DNA of 64,000 bases, from positions 186,001 through 250,000 of the forward strand of contig NZ_JAYWTM010000001.1 in NCBI RefSeq assembly GCF_036016195.1. Reading direction: 5' to 3'. Below the pieces are notes generated by a model. The model worked only from the letters and a program-made list of their open reading frames with translations. It did no database searches and was not told the origin of the DNA. This DNA comes from Brenneria populi. Lineage in GTDB: Bacteria; Pseudomonadota; Gammaproteobacteria; Enterobacterales; Enterobacteriaceae. How positions within the stretch are numbered: position 1 is the first letter of the stretch; each line of letters begins with the position of its first letter. This document shows, piece by piece, positions 34,185-40,803 of this stretch. The position numbers and the translations under genes are program-made.

Positions 34185-34372
34185 ACGCAAAAAAAGTCAC
34201 GATTTGTCGATTTTACCGAGGTTTGTTGCGCAACGGCGCGGAGAAATCGCACGTTAAACGCGCTAAAGTTCGCCGCGGGAGGTTGGATAGTGTGATCTTA
34301 ATCACTTTTTTTTCGCGGGAAAGAAAAGGAGATGTAAACAAAATGTTTTCTCACGACCGGTATCACGTTTCG
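34185..34372 (+). repeat. Direct repeat copy 1 (~185 bp) with CRP-like site
   Basis: This stretch aligns along its whole length with 39347-39530 in the same orientation, with the closest match in the last ~85 bp (34288-34372 against 39446-39530), where only about ten differences and short gaps occur. It contains TGTGATCTTAATCACT (34291-34306), a CRP-like site, and AAACA-N3-TGTTT. The two copies lie outside the peptide-export cassette, one on each side. From 34373 to 34626 I see no gene. Confidence 0.8.
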
Positions 34373-34626
34373 AAATCAGGGGATGCGAAGAAAGAAACGT
34401 AAGAGGCGTTTTGCGCGACTTTGGCGATGGCGATACCCGTGTGGTTAAAAACATTTTGCGGGTGAAAAAGCATGTTGAGTTTAGCGCATCGATGAGATAC
34501 AGCCCGCCGTATTCGGTTGATGTTTACAAGCGCATACGCGGGTTAAAAAGATTAAGTTAAACGGGAAATCGATGCTGATAACCGGGGCAGGGAGCTTTCA
34601 CGGGTATTTTGACCGATATAAAAATA

Positions 34627-34672
34627 AAACCGCCCTTAGACGGTTAGTGAAGATCGCAGTAAAGGGCGGTTT
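34627..34672. terminator. Terminator downstream of the peptide genes
   Basis: AAACCGCCCTT and AAGGGCGGTTT form a perfect 11-bp stem with a 24-base loop; on the minus strand it is followed by a T-rich tract, so it probably ends the peptide transcript. The large loop is unusual for a simple terminator. Confidence 0.55.
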
Positions 34673-34693
34673 GTTTATGCACGCATTATCCTC

Positions 34694-34832
34694 TTCATAC
34701 TTCAAGCCGCAGGCGCCCTGGCTTTGTTACTCATACCCCATCCATGGCGCTCGCCCCGCAGGGGCAGCCGTAAGCGGCGATCAAAAACGCTTCGCCGTTT
34801 TTGTCCTGCGACTCGAATTATTTTGGATATAT
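34694..34832 (-). repeat. Dispersed repeat, full copy, left side of the peptide cassette
   Basis: In minus orientation it starts CCAAAATAATTCGAGTCGCA and ends GCGGCTTGAAGTATGAA, the same ends as the copies near 20 kb. The middle has a hairpin-forming AAAAACGGCGAAGCGTTTTT segment. It is inverted relative to the copy at 39229-39305. Confidence 0.72.
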
Positions 34833-34859
34833 GCCTTAGCATTATGAATAGGTTGATTA

Positions 34860-35006
34860 TCAACCTTTACCAGGCCGTGAACCCATAAAGAATTGAACAT
34901 AACCGCCGTGGGCCCCTTTGACTGTATTCCATCTAACGCCGATCCCGCCGGAAATCGCTTTCATTTCTTTCAGATTCAGTTCACGCAGATTATTTTTCTT
35001 TTTCAT
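34860..35006 (-). CDS. Double-glycine peptide precursor A (48 aa)
   Basis: A small gene read directly from the minus strand. The leader M-K-K-K-N-N-L-R-E-L-N-L-K-E-M-K-A-I-S-G-G is a textbook class II (double-glycine) leader of 21 residues, to be cut after G-G by the C39 peptidase of the exporter encoded upstream on the same strand. The predicted 27-residue core starts I-G-V-R-W, is rich in Gly (eight), has Arg, Lys and His but no Asp, Glu or Cys, and ends F-F-M-G-S-R-P-G-K-G. An AAGGA lies nine bases before the ATG. Class II microcin cores usually exceed 50 residues, so this is short; a bacteriocin or an exported signalling peptide is possible. Confidence 0.85.
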   Translation of the reverse strand: MKKKNNLRELNLKEMKAISGGIGVRWNTVKGAHGGYVQFFMGSRPGKG

Positions 35007-35081
35007 CCTCTAATTTCCTTCTGATTAATATTAGCTATATATGATGGAACTATTATTTATAGCTTCAGATATCATTTATCC

Positions 35082-35102
35082 ATTTGCTTGTGATAAGCAA
35101 AT
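35082..35102. terminator. Hairpin between the two peptide genes
   Basis: ATTTGCTT and AAGCAAAT form an 8-bp stem with a 5-base loop, about 95 bp after the end of precursor gene B. It could reduce read-through into precursor gene A. No T-run follows. Confidence 0.35.
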
Positions 35103-35195
35103 AGGAGTTTATTGCTGAAACAGCTTATAAATTAATCACCCTGACAGCGTGTGCATTTATGGGTAGCGCCGATCGTGAATGATTATTTATCGACC

Positions 35196-35324
35196 TCAGC
35201 CAGGACCAGGTCTTTTACCAAGATAGAACTTAATATTAAACTTAACATTCCCCTTAACGCCAGCGCTGCCAGAAACAGCTTTCATTTCTTTAGCGCTTAG
35301 TTCACGCATGGTATTTTTTTTCAT
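35196..35324 (-). CDS. Double-glycine peptide precursor B (42 aa)
   Basis: A paralogue of precursor A with a 20-residue leader ending R-E-L-S-A-K-E-M-K-A-V-S-G-S; Gly-Ser replaces Gly-Gly at the cleavage site, a change tolerated by some C39 peptidases. The 22-residue core starts A-G-V-K-G, alternates charged and hydrophobic residues (V-K-F-N-I-K-F-Y-L) and ends G-K-R-P-G-P-G. It has four Lys, one Arg and no acidic residue or Cys. GGAG lies 11 bases before the ATG and a promoter-like sequence lies at 35363-35391. With A it shares N-terminal G-V-(R/K) and C-terminal F-(F/Y)-(M/L)-G-x-R-P-G-x-G. No immunity gene is recognisable beside either. Confidence 0.85.
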   Translation of the reverse strand: MKKNTMRELSAKEMKAVSGSAGVKGNVKFNIKFYLGKRPGPG

Positions 35325-35362
35325 TTTCTATCATTCTCCGTTTATTAATAATCATTAATTTA

Positions 35363-35391
35363 TGTATAGAACATATTTGCAAGCAAAGCAA
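35363..35391 (-). promoter_or_regulatory. Candidate promoter of the peptide genes
   Basis: On the minus strand TTGCTT (35386-35391), a 17-bp spacer and TATACA (35363-35368), about 40 bp before the precursor B start. The whole 255-bp stretch after the exporter gene is A+T-rich and holds no other gene, so the peptides probably have their own transcript. Confidence 0.45.
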
Positions 35392-35579
35392 GAAAATAAC
35401 GGATATGTCGGGTTGTTTTATAATAAATATATTTTTATGGAATGATGCTGTTTTTAGATAATATCCGCTGTCCAGTATCACTGGCAAAAAAAATAAAAAA
35501 GTTAATACTTAACCTTCTAATTAATCGGTCGGTATTTCGATGGCTATCTTAAAAAGGATAAAAATCCATCCCTATTCAT

Positions 35580-37691
35580 CTATATCTGCGCTGCCTGTAG
35601 AGCGATCGCTCTGTCTGCGGAGTTAATCGTCGACTCCCGGTGTGCAATAATAACGCGTGTAATATTTAGCTGTTTAATTGCCTGACTGACATAGTTCTCG
35701 CTTTCGTTATCCAGCGCGCTGGTCGCCTCATCCATAAACAGCAAGCCCGGTTTTCGATACAGCGCCCGGGCAATAAAAATACGCTGCTTTTGCCCTCCGG
35801 AGAGTCCTTCGCCCAGTTCGCCTATCAGCGTTTCATAGCCCATCGGCATTTCCATGATTGTGTCGTGAATGTAGCTGGCTTTGGCGCATTCCATCATCCA
35901 CTCGGCGTCGATATCTTCCGTAAATCCGCAGATATTTTCCATTATAGAGCCGGAAAATAGCCGATCGTCCTGCATCACGCAGCCGATCATTTTATGATAG
36001 TTGTTGACCCCGAGTCGCCGTATATCCACGCCGTCGACCATAACGCAGCCGGACTCCGCTGCGAACAGGCCGCATAGTACCTTCATCAGCGTCGTTTTCC
36101 CCGCCCCGGACGGGCCGGTTATCGCCACGCTTTCGCCGGGGGCGATACGAATACTTAGCTCGCTGAATACCGCTTTGGATTGGCTGTCGTAGCGATAACT
36201 CAGATTACGGGTTTCCAGCGAGATCGGCCGCATTTCGGCTTTATAGCGGATATCCATCTTTTGCGCTTCACGCTTATGCAGGGCGATATCGGCGATGCGT
36301 TCGTTGTGCAGACTCATCATTCGTAACTCGAGCAGGAAATTGGTCAATGACGCCAATCTCTCGGAAAACTGCTCCCTGAATACGCCAAACGCCACGAACA
36401 TGCCGATGGTCATCTGATTATCAATGACCAGGCTGGTTCCCAGCCACAGAATCATTACCTGGTCGCAGGAGGAAATAAAGGTATTGAGGCCGCCAAAAAG
36501 CAGGTTCATTTTAGTCACCTTAATTCCGGTGTTGATGGTGTCGATTTCCAGATTCAGCCAGTGGCTGCTTCGTCGGCTGCTCATTCCCTGCATTTTGACG
36601 GTGGCTATGCCATACAAGGTTTCCATAAAAAACGAACCGGCCCGCGCGCTTCTAATCAGCGACTCCTCCGACAGTTGGCGATAGCGATCGTAAGTAAACA
36701 GGCGAATGAGGACGTACACCGCGCTAAATCCCAGCACCACCAGGGTCAGGCGGCCGCCGTACAGCGCCATCATCACCAGCACGCACGCCACCATAATGCC
36801 ATCCATGATCGCTCCCACCAGGCTGGTGGTAAAGGTCTTGCGCAGCTTGTCCAATGAATCGAAACGGGATTGAATATCGCCGAGTTTACGCCGTTCGAAA
36901 TAGCTTAGCGGCAGATGCAGCAGATGGTTGAATAGCCCAGCCTGCCACTGCACATTGATCAGCGTCTCCATAATCATCGACGACCAGGAACGCATCGTGC
37001 TCACCGCGGTGCGTAGCAGAATAAAAAACAGCAGACCGGCGCATATCAGCGTCAGTAAGCCGTTATCGCCCGCCGGAATAGCGTGATCCATGACCAGCTG
37101 CGTGCCTATCGGCACCACCAGATTGATGGTTTCAATCACCACCGAAAGGCAAAAAATCTTTGCCAGCGCTCCCTTAATGCCATAGACGCTGCGGATCAGC
37201 GTTCCCAGACGAACCCTGTTTTTCACCGTTTCCGCGGTGAATTGACTGCTTGGCCAAACCTCGAGCGCCACGCCGGTAAAATACTGCGACATTTCAGCCA
37301 GTCCGATCGTGCGGCGGCCGCGCGCCGGGTCGTGGAGTACAAAGCGGCGACGCCCGGCGCTTACCAGCACCACAAAGTGATTAAAATCCCAGTGCAGAAT
37401 GCAGGGTGTTTTCAACGCGCTGATATCATCAAGATCCAGCGATAGCGCCCGGGTGGACATGTCCAGTTGGACGGCGATATCGTTTATTCCCTCTAGGGTG
37501 GCGCCGCGCGCGGAGAGGTTGAAGCGCTGCCTCAGCGCTATCAGGTCGATGTTCTTGCCATAATATCCGCAGATCATCGCCAGACAGGCCAGTCCGCATT
37601 CCGATGCTTCGGTTTGATGCACCAGCGGAATTCGACGGCGCAGCTTTAAATCCAGTTTGCCGAGGATAGATTTAAATAATGCTCTATTCAT
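35580..37691 (-). CDS. Peptidase-containing ABC exporter (CvaB/LagD type)
   Basis: A 703-residue exporter that removes double-glycine leaders and moves the peptides out of the cytoplasm. The N-terminal C39 peptidase (residues 20-140) has all catalytic residues: Q-T-E-A-S-E-C-G with Cys32, H-W-D-F-N-H with His105 and H-D-P-A with Asp121. A membrane domain of about six helices follows (160-450), then the ATPase with G-P-S-G-A-G-K-T-T (Walker A), L-S-G-G-Q-K-Q-R and L-F-M-D-E-A-T. It overlaps the adaptor gene by 8 bp and lies directly upstream of the two peptide genes, which are its evident substrates. Confidence 0.93.
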   Translation of the reverse strand: MNRALFKSILGKLDLKLRRRIPLVHQTEASECGLACLAMICGYYGKNIDLIALRQRFNLSARGATLEGINDIAVQLDMSTRALSLDLDDISALKTPCILHWDFNHFVVLVSAGRRRFVLHDPARGRRTIGLAEMSQYFTGVALEVWPSSQFTAETVKNRVRLGTLIRSVYGIKGALAKIFCLSVVIETINLVVPIGTQLVMDHAIPAGDNGLLTLICAGLLFFILLRTAVSTMRSWSSMIMETLINVQWQAGLFNHLLHLPLSYFERRKLGDIQSRFDSLDKLRKTFTTSLVGAIMDGIMVACVLVMMALYGGRLTLVVLGFSAVYVLIRLFTYDRYRQLSEESLIRSARAGSFFMETLYGIATVKMQGMSSRRSSHWLNLEIDTINTGIKVTKMNLLFGGLNTFISSCDQVMILWLGTSLVIDNQMTIGMFVAFGVFREQFSERLASLTNFLLELRMMSLHNERIADIALHKREAQKMDIRYKAEMRPISLETRNLSYRYDSQSKAVFSELSIRIAPGESVAITGPSGAGKTTLMKVLCGLFAAESGCVMVDGVDIRRLGVNNYHKMIGCVMQDDRLFSGSIMENICGFTEDIDAEWMMECAKASYIHDTIMEMPMGYETLIGELGEGLSGGQKQRIFIARALYRKPGLLFMDEATSALDNESENYVSQAIKQLNITRVIIAHRESTINSADRAIALQAAQI

Positions 37692-38958
37692 TTATCGGCC
37701 CCGCGGCGCTCTGTTTCATATCGTAGAATGGCGAAAGCATCCACTGATAAATTTTTCTTTTTTCCAGAAAGAGGGTGATCTCCGCCTTCATTCCATTCTC
37801 AAGGGGCATGGATTTGCCGTCATAGCGGATAGTCTGTTTTTCCGGTTTAACAATGACTTTATAGTAGGGAATGGACGCCGTTTGAGTGCTTTTGGGCGCG
37901 CCCGGGTAGGTTTGCATCTCCTGTGGCGCCGCCGGCGTTTTCGATACCATCGCGACCGTTGCGGCAAACTGGCCGAATTTCTCGGCGGGGAACGCCTCAT
38001 AACGCACATTAACGCGGTCCCCAGCGGCGACATAAGGCACCGCGTCATTGGGCACCCAAATAACTAAATAGTAGCTTTTTATATTGCTCGGTATTATTTG
38101 CAATAGACTGTCGCCAGGATTGACCATCTGCCCGACGGTTACGCTTAATGAATCTATTTTCCCTTCCGATGCGGCGCGAATAATGATTTCTCCGCCCATA
38201 TTGGTATTTACCAGCTCTTTTTTCAGATCGTAGCGCTGAAGTTCCATTTGGTATATCCGGTTATCGAACTCCGCCGCTTCTGTCTGAATCTGGCTTTCCA
38301 GGCTGGTAATTTGTAACGCGTTCTGTTCATTTTGGCCGCTAAGCGTCAATAAATCATTTTGCTGCTGATAATACAGCGCTATCTGGCTGCTCAATTGGTC
38401 TTTATTAATTAATCCCTTCGCCTGGTATTGCTGATAGCTGTCCATATACTGTTTGAGTTTTTTTATCCCTTCCTCTGATTCACGGACGATCTCAGATGAG
38501 TGTTTAAATGCATTGATATATTGTGTTTTTTGTTTTTCCAGCGTCTCCAGGGTGGTTTGCTTGCTTTGCTCCAGCCGTGAGATGATATTGTCGATGCGCA
38601 TTAGTTGGCTTTCGATATCTTGTCTTTGATTATCGCTCACTACACCGTCAACGGTGCTCTTACTGACATCAATCTGATAAATGGCGTCCCCTTTTTTTAT
38701 TATCTGACCTTCGGACACAAACTGTTTTACTACAAACCCCTGTACGCCGGAGTCAATGCTGACCGTACGCGGCCAGGTCGATATTTCGCCGCCGACGTTA
38801 ACTCGGCGCGTATAGGCGCCCTGGGTGATGAAAATGATAAATATTACGATAAAGAGGGCGCAAGTCATCATAACTAGCCAAGGTGGGATGCCTGAAAGTA
38901 AAATAGCTCTTCCTTGCCATTTTAATTTTTTATTTTCTAATGCTTCCTGCCTGAACAA
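37684..38958 (-). CDS. HlyD/CvaA-type membrane fusion protein
   Basis: A 424-residue periplasmic adaptor that links the ABC exporter to an outer membrane channel such as TolC, which is not encoded here. One membrane helix is at residues 25-46; then come a lipoyl-like half, a long coiled coil (about 105-250, rich in Gln, Lys and Glu) and the second lipoyl half with G-K-I-D-S-L-S-V-T-V-G-Q. The start is TTG at 38958 with GGGAG eight bases upstream. Together with the downstream gene it resembles the cvaAB pair of colicin V secretion. Confidence 0.9.
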   Translation of the reverse strand: MFRQEALENKKLKWQGRAILLSGIPPWLVMMTCALFIVIFIIFITQGAYTRRVNVGGEISTWPRTVSIDSGVQGFVVKQFVSEGQIIKKGDAIYQIDVSKSTVDGVVSDNQRQDIESQLMRIDNIISRLEQSKQTTLETLEKQKTQYINAFKHSSEIVRESEEGIKKLKQYMDSYQQYQAKGLINKDQLSSQIALYYQQQNDLLTLSGQNEQNALQITSLESQIQTEAAEFDNRIYQMELQRYDLKKELVNTNMGGEIIIRAASEGKIDSLSVTVGQMVNPGDSLLQIIPSNIKSYYLVIWVPNDAVPYVAAGDRVNVRYEAFPAEKFGQFAATVAMVSKTPAAPQEMQTYPGAPKSTQTASIPYYKVIVKPEKQTIRYDGKSMPLENGMKAEITLFLEKRKIYQWMLSPFYDMKQSAAGPINE

Positions 38959-39228
38959 AAATAATCTCCCGCTGGTTAGTGCTGAGAAATACGACCGATA
39001 TTTAGCAATGTTAGATCATGATTTCATTATTCCGGTTTATACGCAAGTGTGAGGGTAATAAAATTTAGTTAGTCGCAGTGATTATTTTCTCTCCATTAGT
39101 CAATAACCTTTTTCATAATGATTTTATAATTTAATTATCGCATGATAAGGCAGATCACTATATCGGCGATGGAAAAATAACAGTGCATACGGCGTATCAG
39201 CGAACATATGTATGCCGCCGTTAATTAC

Positions 39229-39305
39229 GGTATATCCTCATAAATAATGCGAGTCGCAGGGGAAAAACGCCGAAAGCGTTTTTGAACGGCGCTTATGCCG
39301 GCCCC
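39229..39305 (+). repeat. Dispersed repeat, partial copy, right side of the peptide cassette
   Basis: Starts GGTATATCCTCATAAATAAT then GCGAGTCGCAGG, followed by AAAAACGCCGAAAGCGTTTTT-like hairpin sequence and CGCTTATGCCGGCCCC. This aligns with the first half of the 34694-34832 copy in the opposite orientation; the right end is missing. The stretch 38959-39228 is A+T-rich and without a gene; it should hold the promoter of the export genes. Confidence 0.65.
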
Positions 39306-39346
39306 AAAGGGATTAGGCGGAGTCAAGCGGCAAAAGAGGGACAGCG

Positions 39347-39530
39347 CCGCAAAAAATCATGATTCATCGTTTTTACCGCGGCTTGTTGTGCGACAACGTG
39401 GAAAGCGGCATGCTAGCAATGCTAAAGTGCGTAGCGGGGCAAATGATAGTGTGATTTTAATCACCTTTTTCCGCGGAAAAGAAAAGGAAATGTAAACAAC
39501 ATGTTTTCTCACGATCGGTATCACGTTTCT
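39347..39530 (+). repeat. Direct repeat copy 2 (~185 bp) upstream of the bgl operon
   Basis: Counterpart of 34185-34372. It keeps the CRP-like site (TGTGATTTTAATCACC, 39450-39465), AAACA-N3-TGTTT and a ten-codon match beginning ATG-TTT-TCT-CAC. This copy leads directly into the bgl promoter and antitermination leader, so it is probably part of the regulatory region of that operon. Confidence 0.8.
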
Positions 39531-39542
39531 ATCCAGTATAGG

Positions 39543-39571
39543 TTGAGAAGACGGTGATAAGTGGATAATTT
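39543..39571 (+). promoter_or_regulatory. Promoter of the bgl operon
   Basis: TTGAGA (39543-39548), a 17-bp spacer and TAATTT (39566-39571). Transcription would start near 39578, just before the RAT sequence. The CRP-like site is centred about 120 bp upstream of that start, further than in E. coli bgl. Confidence 0.5.
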
Positions 39572-39583
39572 ATCCGTCATTAA

Positions 39584-39648
39584 GGATTGTTACTGCGCGA
39601 GCAGGCAAAACCAGATATCCGTTGTTGCGGCGGGTGTCTGGTTTTTTC
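39584..39648 (+). promoter_or_regulatory. RAT antiterminator and overlapping terminator t1 before bglG
   Basis: GGATTGTTACTGC...GCAGGCAAAACC (39584-39612) is an almost exact bgl-type ribonucleic antiterminator, the binding site of BglG. It overlaps the stem of a rho-independent terminator (39608-39648: AAACCAGA pairing with TCTGGTTT, then a T-run). BglG binding would stabilise the RAT hairpin and prevent t1. Confidence 0.92.
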
Positions 39649-39667
39649 GTTTTCAGGGTATGAACTG

Positions 39668-40528
39668 ATGAAGATAGCCAAGATACTCAACAACAACGTC
39701 GTGACCATCATTGACGAAAACAATAACGAGTCGGTTGTCATGGGGCGGGGACTGGGCTTTAAAAAGCATATCGGCGACGCCTTGGATGAGTCGCTGATTG
39801 AACGCGTGTTTGTGCTGAAAAGCGGTGAATTGACATCGCGGTTACGCGAGCTGCTCTCCGAGATCCCGCTGGAGGTGATCACCACGGCCGATAAAATCAT
39901 CCTGCTGGCGAAGTCGCGCCTGCCCGGCAAGCTGCAAAACAGTATCTATATTTCACTGACGGATCACTGCCATTTCGCCATCGAACGCCACAAACAGGGT
40001 GTGGACATTCGCAATGTATTATTGTGGGAGATCAAGCGGCTCTATCCAAAAGAATTTAGCGTGGGTTTGGAAGCGCTGGATATCCTGGAACAGCGGTTGA
40101 ACGTTCGTCTGCCGGAAGATGAGGCCGGTTTTATCGCTTTGCATTTAGTTAATGCGCAGCTTGACAGCGAAATGCCCGAGGTTATTCATATAACTAAGAT
40201 CATGCAGGAGATTCTGAATATTGTTAAGTATCAATTAAACCTGGATTATGATGAGCAGGCATTTAGCTATCACCGGTTTGTCACCCACCTTAAATTTTTT
40301 GCTCAGCGGCTGATCGGTAAAAATACGGTATACAGCGATGATGAATCATTACATGATGTGGTTAAGGAAAAGTACCGGCTTGCTTATCTCTGCGCGGAAA
40401 AGATACAGATGCATATAGAACAACAGTATCAGTATTGTTTAACGAAAGAGGAACTGATGTTTCTGACTATTCATATTGAGCGGGTAAGAACGGAGCTGTT
40501 GGAGAAAAATAAGGAAGGGAAAGAGTGA
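39668..40528 (+). CDS. bglG: BglG-family transcriptional antiterminator
   Basis: A 286-residue antiterminator (E. coli BglG 278). The N-terminal RNA-binding CAT domain (residues 1-60) has K-I-L-N-N-N-V-V and the G-R-G-L-G-F-K block; two PRD domains follow, with phosphorylated His residues that sense the state of the BglF permease. The ATG at 39668 gives the family N-terminus; the upstream open frame overlaps the terminator. First gene of a bglGFB-type operon and it acts on both RAT sites found here. Confidence 0.92.
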   Translation: MKIAKILNNNVVTIIDENNNESVVMGRGLGFKKHIGDALDESLIERVFVLKSGELTSRLRELLSEIPLEVITTADKIILLAKSRLPGKLQNSIYISLTDHCHFAIERHKQGVDIRNVLLWEIKRLYPKEFSVGLEALDILEQRLNVRLPEDEAGFIALHLVNAQLDSEMPEVIHITKIMQEILNIVKYQLNLDYDEQAFSYHRFVTHLKFFAQRLIGKNTVYSDDESLHDVVKEKYRLAYLCAEKIQMHIEQQYQYCLTKEELMFLTIHIERVRTELLEKNKEGKE

Positions 40529-40633
40529 AAGTTTGCTGTTCATCACATAACGGCGATAAATAGAAATATGCCGCTTGATTAGATGTTCCAGCGGGGAATA
40601 GAATTTATCCATCGGCACTATTTTAGATAGTCA

Positions 40634-40730
40634 GGATTGTAACTGTACGGCTGTGTATCAGCCTTACAGGCAAAACCTAAACCGTTTTTTCATCACCGGG
40701 TGATGGAAAAAACAGTTTGGGTTTTTTTTT
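40634..40730 (+). promoter_or_regulatory. Second RAT/terminator (t2) between bglG and bglF
   Basis: GGATTGTAACTGTACGG...ACAGGCAAAACC (40634-40677) is a RAT variant with a longer loop. It overlaps a long terminator stem (about 40674-40730: AACCTAAACC-GTTTTTT pairing with AAAAAAC-AGTTTGGGTT, then nine T). The pair reproduces the two-terminator layout around bglG in E. coli. Confidence 0.88.
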
Positions 40731-40803
40731 GTTCCAAAAACAGCGTTGGATGTGCGTAACGTCCTGATTTAACACTGTAGTTACTGGGCATTAAGGATAG
40801 GCG

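Noticed and set aside
34572..34847. 91-codon plus-strand frame upstream of the peptide genes
   Set aside because: It runs through a terminator-like stem and a dispersed repeat copy, so it is not a credible gene.
35302..35487. 61-codon minus-strand frame upstream of peptide precursor B
   Set aside because: It overlaps the start of precursor B and its promoter in another frame and lacks a ribosome binding site.
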